DNA of 64,000 nucleotides from a virus, in the IMG/VR virus record IMGVR_UViG_3300042319_001922, positions 20,362 to 84,361 of that record; one strand, 5' to 3'. The number at the start of each line of letters is the position of its first letter. Positions within the stretch are counted from its first letter, which is position 1. Below, piece by piece: positions 13,752-21,652 of this stretch. The position numbers and the translations under genes were made by a program. A model generated the notes under the pieces. The model saw only the letters and a program-made list of their open reading frames with translations. It searched no databases and was not told the DNA's origin.

Positions 13752-14756
13752 TTACTTGATCTGTGTCCAAACACGCTCACGGATCTGTTTTGTCAAACTG
13801 TCCGGCAATGCTACATAGTCTAAGTCTGCGGCATCTTTCTTGCCGTTCTTAAATGCCCAATCAAAGAACTTTAGTACTTCATCACTGTTAGCTTTGTTGG
13901 CAGGAGTCTTATACATGATAATGAAACTTGCTGAACTCACAGGCCAAGCATTAGGATTCTTTTGATCCACAATACTCAGGCCCATACCAGGCACGCTAAA
14001 CCAATCAGCACCATCTGCGGCTGCGGCAAATGTTAAGTCATCTGGACTAACATACTTGCCACTCTTGTTCTGTAGTTGTAGGAATGTCATATTGTTTTTC
14101 TTAACATACGCATATTCTACATAACCTATTGAACCTTTGATGCGGTTCACGTTGGCAGCAACACCTTCATTGCCCTTGCCACCCACTGAACTAGCAGCAG
14201 GCCATTTAACAGCAGCGCCACGACCTACACGTTGTAGCCACTCAGGACTTACTGTGGCCAAATAGTCTGTCCAATTGAATGTTGTTCCACTACCGTCTGC
14301 ACGATGTACAATGGTGATGTTTTCGTTAGGCAGGTTCTTACCTGGATTCAATGCTGCTAATTTAGGATCATTCCACTTGGTGATGTTGCCCATAAACACT
14401 TCGGCCATGACTGGTCCAGTGATGCGTAGTTCGCCTGGCTTGAAACCGTCTAAGTTGACAACAGGAACTGTTCCGCCAATGATGGCAGGAAACTGTACTT
14501 GTCCCATCTTGTCTAAGTTCTCACCACTGACAGGTGCGTCTGTAGCACCAAAGTCTACGGTCTTTGCGTTGATTTGTCTAATACCACCTGAACTACCGAT
14601 GCTTTGATAGTTCATACCAGTACCTGTGGCTTTTTTGTAGCCTTCAGCCCACTTGGCATAGATCGGAAATGGGAAGGTAGCGCCTGCTCCAGTAATGTCT
14701 GCGGCTTGTGCTGACATTGTTAATGCGGCTAATAAAATTGCTAGTAATTTGTTCAC
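13752..14756 (-). CDS. pstS: Phosphate-binding periplasmic protein PstS
   Basis: 334 residues with a signal peptide (MNKLLAILLAALTMSAQA). The mature N-terminus DITGAGATFPFPIYAKWAEGYKK and later VHRADGSGTTFNWTDYL and VEYAYVKKNN are classic PstS signatures for binding one phosphate ion. PstS feeds the host PstABC transporter. Start is GTG at 14756 with GGAG before it. A Pho-box-like direct repeat lies 44-61 bases upstream (14800-14817). pstS is a known phage auxiliary gene, for example in cyanophages. Confidence 0.97.
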   Translation of the reverse strand: MNKLLAILLAALTMSAQAADITGAGATFPFPIYAKWAEGYKKATGTGMNYQSIGSSGGIRQINAKTVDFGATDAPVSGENLDKMGQVQFPAIIGGTVPVVNLDGFKPGELRITGPVMAEVFMGNITKWNDPKLAALNPGKNLPNENITIVHRADGSGTTFNWTDYLATVSPEWLQRVGRGAAVKWPAASSVGGKGNEGVAANVNRIKGSIGYVEYAYVKKNNMTFLQLQNKSGKYVSPDDLTFAAAADGADWFSVPGMGLSIVDQKNPNAWPVSSASFIIMYKTPANKANSDEVLKFFDWAFKNGKKDAADLDYVALPDSLTKQIRERVWTQIK

Positions 14757-14782
14757 GGTGAATCTCCTTGTTGTGACAAACT

Positions 14783-14790
14783 TATTTAGG
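14783..14790 (-). promoter_or_regulatory. CCTAAATA box, -10 or late element of pstS
   Basis: Lies 10 bases downstream of the second Pho-box repeat on minus, the usual distance of a -10 in PhoB-activated promoters. It also fits the NNTAAATA late pattern, so both readings are possible. Confidence 0.4.
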
Positions 14791-14799
14791 CTAAATCAT

Positions 14800-14817
14800 G
14801 TTACAATTTTGTTACAA
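14800..14817 (-). promoter_or_regulatory. Pho-box-like direct repeat upstream of pstS
   Basis: TTGTAAC, AAAA, TTGTAAC on minus: two 7-base direct repeats with an 11-base period, the geometry of PhoB binding sites (classic unit CTGTCAT; TTGTAAC-like forms occur in other proteobacteria). Placed in front of pstS, the archetypal PhoB target. The same pattern recurs at 16461-16478. Confidence 0.75.
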
Positions 14818-14819
14818 AA

Positions 14820-15536
14820 CTATGACCAGTATTTAGATGAATCTAACCGGTCCCAATATGCTTTATTGTTACGGTTGACAAAATTTTTGATTAGGTATTT
14901 GCCCATGCCAAGATATCCCATCTTTTTGAATCTACGACTATCCTGCCCAAAGTGATGACGAACAATTCTAAACTTTTTAGGACTGTATTTGCGACTTAAG
15001 AAGAAATCTTCGCTGGTGGAAAACTGTTCAGGGAAGCCGCCAAACTCTTCAAAACGATCTCTGCGTGTTAGCATAAATGCTCCAACGGCAAAAGGGGAGA
15101 AGAATTTTAGTGTGTGATTGATTACGTTAAATGCTGTAAATCCAATCATGGCTCTTGGGTCTCGATCATAACATTTGATGTTTAATCCAATGAGGTCTAG
15201 ATTCCTAGACTCTATCATATTAACAGCATCGTGGATAACAGTATCCTTGAAGAAGCGAACATCAGCATCAATGAACAAGATGTAAGGAGTAGTGACTAGC
15301 TTGGCTCCGCGGTTCTTTGCAACAGATACAGGACCACCGTCGATAACTTCAACATTCAGTTCACCTTTCATTATTTGAATAACTTCGCGTGTGTTGTCGG
15401 TTGAGCAGTCAGCAATGATAATTCTGGTGTTGCCTATGGATTGCTGACGCAAGTGCATTAGCAAATGTGCAATGTAGTTTTCCTCATTCTTGCAAGGAAC
15501 TACAATGGTAATTTTATCGCTTATTGTCGTTTGCAT
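14820..15536 (-). CDS. Family 2 glycosyltransferase, possibly lipid glycosyltransferase
   Basis: 238 residues. GT-A fold: VVPCKNEENYIAHLL for nucleotide binding, IIADCSTDNT, then DxD motif in LFIDADVRF (metal and UDP-sugar binding), and the acceptor region GGFPEQFSTSEDFFLSRK with the ED motif. The C-terminus is basic, without clear transmembrane helices. It lies 21 bases after the PlcP-like gene and before pstS, so the three form a Pho-linked cassette. In phosphate-starved marine bacteria a glycosyltransferase next to PlcP makes glycolipid from diacylglycerol; that role here is inference. Alternative: modification of a phage or host surface glycan. Confidence 0.8.
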   Translation of the reverse strand: MQTTISDKITIVVPCKNEENYIAHLLMHLRQQSIGNTRIIIADCSTDNTREVIQIMKGELNVEVIDGGPVSVAKNRGAKLVTTPYILFIDADVRFFKDTVIHDAVNMIESRNLDLIGLNIKCYDRDPRAMIGFTAFNVINHTLKFFSPFAVGAFMLTRRDRFEEFGGFPEQFSTSEDFFLSRKYSPKKFRIVRHHFGQDSRRFKKMGYLGMGKYLIKNFVNRNNKAYWDRLDSSKYWS

Positions 15537-15557
15537 TGTCCTTCTACCTTAAAATTA

Positions 15558-16439
15558 TTAAACTTTAGCTGCCATTTCATTGACGCCAAGGTCATCTCGC
15601 AACTTAGTTGATCTTTGAATGTTAGTTCTATTCTTCCGGGAATGTCCTGAGGGTTGTTCACGTGAACTGCTATCAGTATCAGTAGCCACATTGTCTTTCT
15701 CCTTGGTCCAAGTTATAATTTCCCAACGACCGTCCCAGTGTTCCACCAGTGCTGTACAGGATTCAACCCAATCACCGTCATTCATATATGCTACGCCGTT
15801 GATCTCTTTGATCTCTGCATGATGTATGTGTCCACAGATGACACCATCAAATCCACGTTTCTTGCAGTAGTTGGCCAAGTTTTCTTCAAACTTGAACACA
15901 AAGTCTACTGCTTTTTTAACCTTGTACTTAAGATAACGGCTAAGGCTCCAGTAGCCAAACCCCAAGCGACGACGTACCCAATTAAACTTATTGTTGAGTT
16001 CAAGAACAAAGTCATACGCTTTATCTCCCAGAAATGCTATCCATGGTGCCAGACGGGTAATGCCATCAAACAAGTCTCCGTGTACCACAAGATAGTGCTT
16101 ACCGTCTGCACCTATGTGCTCTGTCTGATTGTGTATTTCTATTAGGCCAAATGAGAAACCATACGGTATCATGGGTCTTAAGAACTCATCGTGATTACCA
16201 GCAATGTACACAACGCGAGTACCACGCTTGGCATGCCCCAGTACTCTACGTACCACATTGGTATGACTTTGTTTCCAACGCCATTTGTTTTGCTGTATCT
16301 TCCATGCATCTATTATATCACCTACTAGATATAATGTATCACATGAGTTGTGTTTGAGAAAGTTGTTGAGACGATCGGCTTGACAATCTTTGGTTCCAAG
16401 GTGGACATCACTGACAAAGATTGATCGATAAGTCTTCAT
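15558..16439 (-). CDS. plcP: PlcP-like metallophosphoesterase (COG2908 family)
   Basis: 293 residues. Motifs of the calcineurin-like fold in order: SDVHLG (10-15), GDIIDAW (40-46), GNHDEF (81-86), VHGD (119-122), GHIHH (203-207), then YMNDGDWVESCTALVEH. From memory the best resemblance is to the PlcP enzymes of alphaproteobacteria and SAR11, which cleave phospholipid to diacylglycerol and a phosphorylated head group under phosphate starvation; these are often mis-annotated as LpxH. It has a 45-residue polar tail after the core. ATG 16439 follows a TTAAAT -10 and a Pho-box-like repeat by few bases, so the mRNA may be leaderless. Distinguishing PlcP from LpxH needs biochemistry. Confidence 0.8.
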   Translation of the reverse strand: MKTYRSIFVSDVHLGTKDCQADRLNNFLKHNSCDTLYLVGDIIDAWKIQQNKWRWKQSHTNVVRRVLGHAKRGTRVVYIAGNHDEFLRPMIPYGFSFGLIEIHNQTEHIGADGKHYLVVHGDLFDGITRLAPWIAFLGDKAYDFVLELNNKFNWVRRRLGFGYWSLSRYLKYKVKKAVDFVFKFEENLANYCKKRGFDGVICGHIHHAEIKEINGVAYMNDGDWVESCTALVEHWDGRWEIITWTKEKDNVATDTDSSSREQPSGHSRKNRTNIQRSTKLRDDLGVNEMAAKV

Positions 16440-16460
16440 CTAGTATTTAAGACAAAGACT

Positions 16461-16478
16461 GTTACAACTTTGTTACAA
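16461..16478 (-). promoter_or_regulatory. Pho-box-like direct repeat upstream of plcP-like gene
   Basis: TTGTAAC, AAAG, TTGTAAC on minus, 11-base period. Ten bases downstream is TTAAAT, a -10-like hexamer (16445-16450). Same layout as in front of pstS. Confidence 0.75.
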
Positions 16479-16499
16479 ATTCACAACGTAACAGAATAT

Positions 16500-17345
16500 C
16501 TACTTTTGACTCAGGTGTTCTTTTGCCCGAGTTGCCACCCAATCAGCAGTGATTAAATCAAAGTGATGGCCATCACGTGCACGATCTCGAGATTTAACTG
16601 GCACAACTGTGGCATACACTGATTGACGTTTTGCCAAATTGTCTCTGAGTTCGTCTAGTCTTCCGTGTAAATTTTCTAGCTCGTGTAATATCCAATCCGG
16701 TAATGAATTTAATTCTTCTACAGTAGCTGGAAAATTTACTGGCCAATCTGAGCCACGCATTGACTCCCAGGCATCAAGAATTGAATTACGGCAAAAAAAA
16801 GGTATTGCAAACTGCACAGAGTTTGCAATCAAATCAACTCTTTTTTTGCAATCTAAAAAATTTACCCAGTCGTCGTGATCAGTGCTGTCAATATTGTGAA
16901 TTCTTCGAAGCTCGTCACTGAGTAACGTATTGGCATTTTCCCGACGATGCGTGTAACTCCACATTATTGCAATCTGCGTAGGATCTATAGCGTGAACAAT
17001 GTTTTCTGTGATTCTTGCAATCCATTCATTACTGGCACCATCCATTGATACATTTATGATACGTTGATTGGCAGCAGTTGACAACAGATATGGCCAGGTG
17101 TGTTCTAAAGGAGAACCCAGCCCCACAGTAAAGCTGTCACCAATACACCACACAGCGTCACGCAGGTCTTGCATGTTATCTGGCCATTCTTGATCACGAA
17201 AGCCGCGACTGTTGTAGTTGTATGTTATGCTATGTGGATAAGATAAAAAGTGATTCTTATCCTTGCAATGATCAAAAGAATCTATTCCTGAAAATTCACA
17301 GTGCTGATTTACACGACTAGACAGTACTAAATTGTGCAATATCAT
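16500..17345 (-). CDS. SGNH-type hydrolase
   Basis: 281 residues. Block I is WCIGDSFTVGLG (about residue 66-77), a Gly/Asn block follows in NVSMDGASN, and DGHHFD near the C-terminus gives the Asp/His pair. N-terminal 60 residues are an extra domain with SRGFRDQEWP. Same general type as the proteins at 12983, 18499 and 45918. Acyl or glycan esterase activity is the family expectation. ATG 17345 lies immediately after a degenerate Pho-box-like repeat, so the true start could be further in. Confidence 0.7.
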   Translation of the reverse strand: MILHNLVLSSRVNQHCEFSGIDSFDHCKDKNHFLSYPHSITYNYNSRGFRDQEWPDNMQDLRDAVWCIGDSFTVGLGSPLEHTWPYLLSTAANQRIINVSMDGASNEWIARITENIVHAIDPTQIAIMWSYTHRRENANTLLSDELRRIHNIDSTDHDDWVNFLDCKKRVDLIANSVQFAIPFFCRNSILDAWESMRGSDWPVNFPATVEELNSLPDWILHELENLHGRLDELRDNLAKRQSVYATVVPVKSRDRARDGHHFDLITADWVATRAKEHLSQK

Positions 17346-17363
17346 ATCACAATTTTGTTACAA
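17346..17363 (-). promoter_or_regulatory. Weak third Pho-box-like repeat
   Basis: TTGTAAC, AAAA, TTGTGAT on minus, 5 of 7 matches in the second repeat. It lies at the very start of the SGNH gene, so its function is doubtful; a promoter here would start inside the coding frame. Confidence 0.3.
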
Positions 17364-17366
17364 TGC

Positions 17367-17873
17367 TCAACTGTTCAACACCTTGGCAACACTATTCATA
17401 ACACTGGCAATACGCCCGATATCACGTAGGTTTTCTACAGTATAGCCTTCTTGTTTGAGTGTTTCGTAATGTGCTTTCACACAGAAGTGACACTTGCCCA
17501 CAATACTTGCTGCCAAACTGAATGCTTCAAAGTTGCTCTTAGTTGTACCGCCATGGCTAGCAATGGCATTCATTCTCAACTGTGCTGGCAAACCTTTTAG
17601 AGCAGGATCGTCAACCATCTCAATGTAGGGATACCATACATTGTTCTGTGCCATGATGCTGGCAGCAGTCATTGCTGACTCTGCATGTACTGGTGCGTCT
17701 GCTAGCAAGATGCTTAGAACTTTGCCATTGCCAGTTGCTGCCAGTGCGGCCACAGCACAACCCATGGCCACATCAGCATCTAGAGTACTGCGAACTAGAA
17801 CAGCATCCAAATTTAACTTGGTGTCCTTGGCATAATCTGGCAATGCACCTTTTACTGATTCAATAAAACTCAT
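17367..17873 (-). CDS. ahpD: AhpD-type alkylhydroperoxidase
   Basis: 168 residues, all helical, ending in the redox motif KCHFCVKAH: Cys128, Cys131 and His135 as in AhpD, which reduces AhpC peroxiredoxin or acts as a peroxidase itself. The genes for AhpC-like peroxiredoxin lie 1.7 kb upstream on the same strand (19546-20085), so an electron path AhpD to AhpC is plausible. Overlaps the upstream gene as ATGA. The family is usually around 170-180 residues, so it is full length. Confidence 0.9.
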   Translation of the reverse strand: MSFIESVKGALPDYAKDTKLNLDAVLVRSTLDADVAMGCAVAALAATGNGKVLSILLADAPVHAESAMTAASIMAQNNVWYPYIEMVDDPALKGLPAQLRMNAIASHGGTTKSNFEAFSLAASIVGKCHFCVKAHYETLKQEGYTVENLRDIGRIASVMNSVAKVLNS

Positions 17874-18502
17874 TTTCTTTCCTCTATATTATAAAACCAA
17901 TCATCCCCGGCTGTCCACTTGCGTGTGCCATCCACTGTGAATATGGTCTGAGCAGCCTTGAAATCGGGGAATTTCACTGCACTGGAAATCAAACTTTGAT
18001 CATACCACAAACAACGATTGTTGGGTTGGCAAGCAAACTGCCCATTTTCCAATCGGATAAAGTTAAAGCTCTTGTGTTCTTCAGCCACTTCAGTAAAGCC
18101 TGTGTCCACATCCATGCCGTCGGCACAGAAGTCTACTGTGAACAAATAGGTTCCGTGATGCCATTCTTTGTCTTTGCCCAGGAACTTCACTCCTAAATTA
18201 CGCAGGCCTATTTTTTCAATGATAGTAAAACGATAGCCCATACAATCCCAGAGCTGTAGCGTATCTATAGGCAAATTGCCTGTGTGGTTTTCTTGCCACA
18301 CATAAGCATGAATAGGCAATTTGTCGTACAGTGCTCCGTAGTTGGGTAACAAACTTTCAATACGAAACACCTGCCCTCGCAAGGCTTTGAGACTGACCCA
18401 GATAGCGGGTTCCAATTCACCGTGACCTTTTTCAAAGTTATAAAGAAACTCACGTTTTACCCAACACTTGACAGGAGGCAATGATCCTACAATGTAACTC
18501 AT
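17870..18502 (-). CDS. Conserved phage protein, unknown
   Basis: 210 residues, beginning MSYIVGSLPPVKCWVKREFL. Soluble, beta-rich, with many aromatic residues (HGTYLFTVDFCADGMDVDTG, ACQPNNRCLWYDQSL). I recognise the type from T4-like phages of cyanobacteria and marine bacteria, but no function is assigned. Coupled by ATGA to the neighbours on both sides. Confidence 0.7.
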   Translation of the reverse strand: MSYIVGSLPPVKCWVKREFLYNFEKGHGELEPAIWVSLKALRGQVFRIESLLPNYGALYDKLPIHAYVWQENHTGNLPIDTLQLWDCMGYRFTIIEKIGLRNLGVKFLGKDKEWHHGTYLFTVDFCADGMDVDTGFTEVAEEHKSFNFIRLENGQFACQPNNRCLWYDQSLISSAVKFPDFKAAQTIFTVDGTRKWTAGDDWFYNIEERK

Positions 18503-18909
18503 TTTGTTTTCTCCGCTATTGTTTTATAACCCTTGTATGTAGGATGCACTTGATCCAGACTGGTATCATGCTTTTTAGCATCGATTACAAAATCCTTGTA
18601 CTTGTCTGCTATTGCAAGAACTGCTCGTCTTTTATCTTCTTTTATGTTAGGCACAATCCAATAAACACGATCAGCCTCAACAAGTTGCCTGATTGTATCT
18701 AATTCTTCAAATGTGTTTATCTTTGCTGTGTCGTTTGACCCTAAACTAATAATCACAGTTTTTGCTTTGGTGTTTCCTTGTGTGTATAACACATGACGAT
18801 TCACATAGTCATAACTGTTAATACCACCCTTAGCGTAAGTGGCACATTCAGTTCTAATCTGTCCTATACCAACTGCTAGGCTATCGCCTAGAATCAAACA
18901 TTCTAACAT
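18499..18909 (-). CDS. Small SGNH hydrolase domain
   Basis: 136 residues. All four blocks are seen: GDSLAVG (8-14), the Gly of AKGGINSY, SLGSND (block III Asn) and DQVHPT (Asp-x-x-His) near residue 118. Shorter than most SGNH enzymes (about 180-200). Probably an esterase or acyl-transferase of unknown substrate. Coupled with its neighbours. Confidence 0.8.
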   Translation of the reverse strand: MLECLILGDSLAVGIGQIRTECATYAKGGINSYDYVNRHVLYTQGNTKAKTVIISLGSNDTAKINTFEELDTIRQLVEADRVYWIVPNIKEDKRRAVLAIADKYKDFVIDAKKHDTSLDQVHPTYKGYKTIAEKTK

Positions 18910-18910
18910 G

Positions 18911-19546
18911 TTAATATTTCCCTGATGCTAAAACAATTTGGCAAATGTGTTCTAATCGTTCGATGTGCTCAAACGCACGCCATGGTGTTGTGTCAATAGC
19001 AACTACACCGTGACCCTTAATACCCACAATGTCAAAACCAATTGTTCCATCTTTTTGTAGCCACAAATTTTCATGACAACGATCAGCAAGTTCTTGACTG
19101 ATAGGTGGAACATCGCCAACGTTCTTGGCCACTCGTGTATAGCGGCTAAGTTCTGGAAAGTCATCAACAATGGTACTCAAATCAATTCCGGCGTGCATGG
19201 CTGCAACACAGTAAGTAGGATGCAGGTGAACCACCACTCTAACATCGTTACTGTGCTGTCCCATGTTCTTCTGCAAACCAAAGTGCAATGGTAGTTCACC
19301 GCTTGGCTTTAGATTAGCACTGATATCAGTATAAGGAAGCTCGATTGCAGTAGGAGTAGTGTGACTGCCATTGCTGATACCAATCTTCTTAAACTGATCA
19401 GGTTGCATGGTCTGCTTACGGACGCCACTGGGTGTGATATAAAAGTGATCACGGTCGTGATGACGAATACTCACATTGCCATCACGACTGGTAATCCAGT
19501 TGCGTCTATATGCTTCAACAAGTGTGTCGCATATAGTTTCTAACAT
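18911..19546 (-). CDS. Class II aldolase/adducin-family enzyme
   Basis: 211 residues from ATG 19546 (MLETICDTLVEAYRRNW). Motifs: SRDGNVSIR, ITPSG, PSGELPLHFG (Glu for catalysis), VVHLHPTYC (two His for zinc) and GHGVVAI with the third His. These match L-fuculose-phosphate/L-ribulose-phosphate aldolase-type enzymes, around 210-230 residues, which cleave sugar phosphates. TAATG overlap with the peroxiredoxin stop fixes the start; an upstream start would read into the peroxiredoxin gene. Actual substrate unknown. Confidence 0.88.
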   Translation of the reverse strand: MLETICDTLVEAYRRNWITSRDGNVSIRHHDRDHFYITPSGVRKQTMQPDQFKKIGISNGSHTTPTAIELPYTDISANLKPSGELPLHFGLQKNMGQHSNDVRVVVHLHPTYCVAAMHAGIDLSTIVDDFPELSRYTRVAKNVGDVPPISQELADRCHENLWLQKDGTIGFDIVGIKGHGVVAIDTTPWRAFEHIERLEHICQIVLASGKY

Positions 19547-20085
19547 TACAGTGTCTCGCCGCCCACTGTGCGGTTGCAAGCACACAGTTCGCCTGTTTGC
19601 AATGCGTCCAATACACGAAGCGTTTCTTCTGGGCTACGACCAACGTTCAAGTTGTTAACAGTAACGTGTTGGATTTCATTGTTTGGGTCAACAATGAATG
19701 TTGCACGAAGTGCGGCACCTGCTGGAGCATAGAATACACCCAACTGCTCAATCAAGCTCAACTCACCACGCTGTGTATCAGCAAACTGGTGGTGTGTGAT
19801 TTTACGCAAGTCATCGTGACTCTTTTGCCAGGCCACTTTGCAGAACTCATTGTCTGTTGAACCTGTTAGCAACACTGCATCACGATCAGCAAAGTCTTGT
19901 GCCAACTTGTCGTAGGCCACAATTTCTGTGGGGCAAACAAATGTGAAATCCTTGGGGTAGTACACAATTACTTTCCACTTGCCAGGGAAGCTGGTTGCGG
20001 TGATGTCATAAAATGCATCATCAGGTTGTCCGGGCTTGACGCCTGTGACTGTGAATGGGGCCAATTTATCGCCAACTGTTTTCAT
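19546..20085 (-). CDS. ahpC: Peroxiredoxin (AhpC/TSA family)
   Basis: 179 residues with the peroxidatic Cys51 in DFTFVCPTEI, preceded by PKD; the C-terminal CxC at 168/170 (ELCACNRTVGG) carries the resolving Cys. This C-terminal form is like AhpC proteins that receive electrons from AhpD, and AhpD is encoded nearby (17367). It detoxifies peroxides, perhaps to keep the host alive during infection. ATG 20085 follows AAGGAAACTAAA; promoter 20139-20167. Confidence 0.95.
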   Translation of the reverse strand: MKTVGDKLAPFTVTGVKPGQPDDAFYDITATSFPGKWKVIVYYPKDFTFVCPTEIVAYDKLAQDFADRDAVLLTGSTDNEFCKVAWQKSHDDLRKITHHQFADTQRGELSLIEQLGVFYAPAGAALRATFIVDPNNEIQHVTVNNLNVGRSPEETLRVLDALQTGELCACNRTVGGETL

Positions 20086-20138
20086 TTTAGTTTCCTTTGT
20101 GTTAAAATGTTGAGTCTCAGTGTTTGTACTGAATGTTT

Positions 20139-20167
20139 ATTGTAATAGTATATATCTATGAAATCAA
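20139..20167 (-). promoter_or_regulatory. Sigma70-type promoter of peroxiredoxin
   Basis: TTGATT, 17 bases, TACAAT on minus, about 54 bases before ATG 20085. Both hexamers match 4 or 5 of 6 consensus positions. Confidence 0.55.
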
Positions 20168-20179
20168 GTAAATCTTAGA

Positions 20180-20219
20180 TTTTTCCTATTGAATTTTTCT
20201 ATAAGGTCAATTGGAAAAA
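20180..20219 (-). terminator. Hairpin downstream of small membrane gene
   Basis: Stem of 13 bases with one mismatch (TTTTTCCTATTGA and TCAATTGGAAAAA) enclosing a 14-base AT-rich loop. Placed directly after the stop at 20220; probably a rho-independent terminator and it separates the peroxiredoxin promoter. Confidence 0.5.
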
Positions 20220-20507
20220 TTAATACAGCATACGAATTAACCCTATGCTGTCAATTGTGGTCAGCAGAATATAGTTAGCGAGCATGCCAAAAGATTTCCT
20301 AGTCCAACTAGCCCAAGCATACATAGAACACCCAAGAATCCAAGCGGGATAAAGAGCAAGAAGCGGTGGAGTGGGGACTGTGAGTGCCATAGTAACACTG
20401 CAACCAATGCTAATAGCCCAAGCAAGCAACTCAATAACAAAACGAATTCTGTTAGATTTAAAGTCATCTCGAATCCAATCAACGGTGGGTTTTAAAAATT
20501 CATTCAT
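20220..20507 (-). CDS. Small membrane protein
   Basis: 95 residues from ATG 20507 (MNEFLKPTVDWIRDDFKSNR), chosen because it overlaps the upstream stop as ATGA. Three hydrophobic segments (about 22-39, 44-62 and 72-88) joined by short loops. Similar small four-helix-like membrane proteins occur near amidinotransferase and RNR genes in aquatic phages. No function known. Confidence 0.65.
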   Translation of the reverse strand: MNEFLKPTVDWIRDDFKSNRIRFVIELLAWAISIGCSVTMALTVPTPPLLALYPAWILGCSMYAWASWTRKSFGMLANYILLTTIDSIGLIRMLY

Positions 20508-21652
20508 GTTCTGTCGGGGAAAAAATCCTGCATCACACCTTCTCGATGCAAGTCCATGGTAACACAATGTATGCCGCCATCCCAGAAATATCTATGACGG
20601 AAAGGTACTATGTGCGGAGTCATGCCATATCGGTCTAGTGCATCAAAAACTTGTTTGTTGTAGTTGAATACTATAACGTTCTTTGGGTCAATAATCAACA
20701 TGTTGACATCAAACACGGTTTCTTCAACGTACCCTGTCCAATTATCCAACCAAGTCTCTACTGTTTCCACAACATCGTTGTCGTGTTCAAATCCTGGGAT
20801 CCACCACTTGCCTTTGTTTTTCTCTTTGAGAATCATAAAAGGTTTTACTTTTTCCCAGCTTTGGTTTTCCAAATAAATCACTTCCCAGCCCGGGAATGTG
20901 TTTTTGTAAGTGGGCACATCATTGAGACTGACTATCAATCCTGGACACACTGGGCAGTATACTGCATCGCCGTGGCCACCAGTGTTGACAATATGATTGC
21001 GAGTTTTGGGGAATCTTGAATTTACAAATTTCTGTTGTTCAACAATATTGTCAGTGTAGTTTTTTGTGGCAAAATACAAATCCTTGCCAATTCGAGATAT
21101 CATTGCACCGTTGATCAGTAGGGGATTGTTTGAGTAATCAATTACTGGGTTTCCTTGCTGCCGAATATGGTCAAATATATGATCGTATCCAGACCTCTGA
21201 TTCATCCAGGCTCGTTCGCGATCAAACCCAAATTGTTGTATGCATTCAAGCCGAATACGATCAGGTAATTTATCAAAGTCCTGCCAAGTCTCGCAGTCAG
21301 GCCAGCTGGCATCACGAATAGTGTTATAGAGTTTTGCAACTGTAGTTGGCGCATAAGACTGATAAAAATCATTACCAACCATGACCATAAAATCTCGTGG
21401 GGTCATTGGCGGCGGAGTAAACTTGCCATTCACAGTTTCAATCTGCTCCGGCAAGTTGGGCCGCATCACAGTGATTCCAAAACTTTTTAATTTTTGAATA
21501 ATTGCCTGGTAGTCTTCTTCAGTTTCAATTGCAATTTTTTCAAACAAGGATCGAACATGTGGTATTTGAATCCAACTGTAAAATTCCGGAGGATAGCTTT
21601 GGCCAACCACACAGACTTTGAGTGGATCCCAGTGCTGATAAACATTATACAT
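20504..21652 (-). CDS. Amidinotransferase-family enzyme (GATM-like), copy 1
   Basis: 382 residues, full length for glycine/inosamine amidinotransferases. Catalytic residues in order: Asp in TPRDFM, His in NTGGHGDAVYCP, Cys in GGIHCVTMDL. The N-terminus MYNVYQHWDPLKVCVVG matches the start of the family. These enzymes move an amidino group from arginine to an amine (for example glycine) through a Cys intermediate. A second family member is at 24431. Its stop overlaps the start of the small membrane gene and its start lies inside the end of the UV endonuclease gene by 8 bases. Confidence 0.85.
   Translation of the reverse strand: MYNVYQHWDPLKVCVVGQSYPPEFYSWIQIPHVRSLFEKIAIETEEDYQAIIQKLKSFGITVMRPNLPEQIETVNGKFTPPPMTPRDFMVMVGNDFYQSYAPTTVAKLYNTIRDASWPDCETWQDFDKLPDRIRLECIQQFGFDRERAWMNQRSGYDHIFDHIRQQGNPVIDYSNNPLLINGAMISRIGKDLYFATKNYTDNIVEQQKFVNSRFPKTRNHIVNTGGHGDAVYCPVCPGLIVSLNDVPTYKNTFPGWEVIYLENQSWEKVKPFMILKEKNKGKWWIPGFEHDNDVVETVETWLDNWTGYVEETVFDVNMLIIDPKNVIVFNYNKQVFDALDRYGMTPHIVPFRHRYFWDGGIHCVTMDLHREGVMQDFFPDRT

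Noticed and set aside
16151-16357. Plus-strand frame inside the PlcP-like gene
   Set aside because: Low-complexity His/Tyr/Cys composition opposite a well supported gene; no ribosome site.
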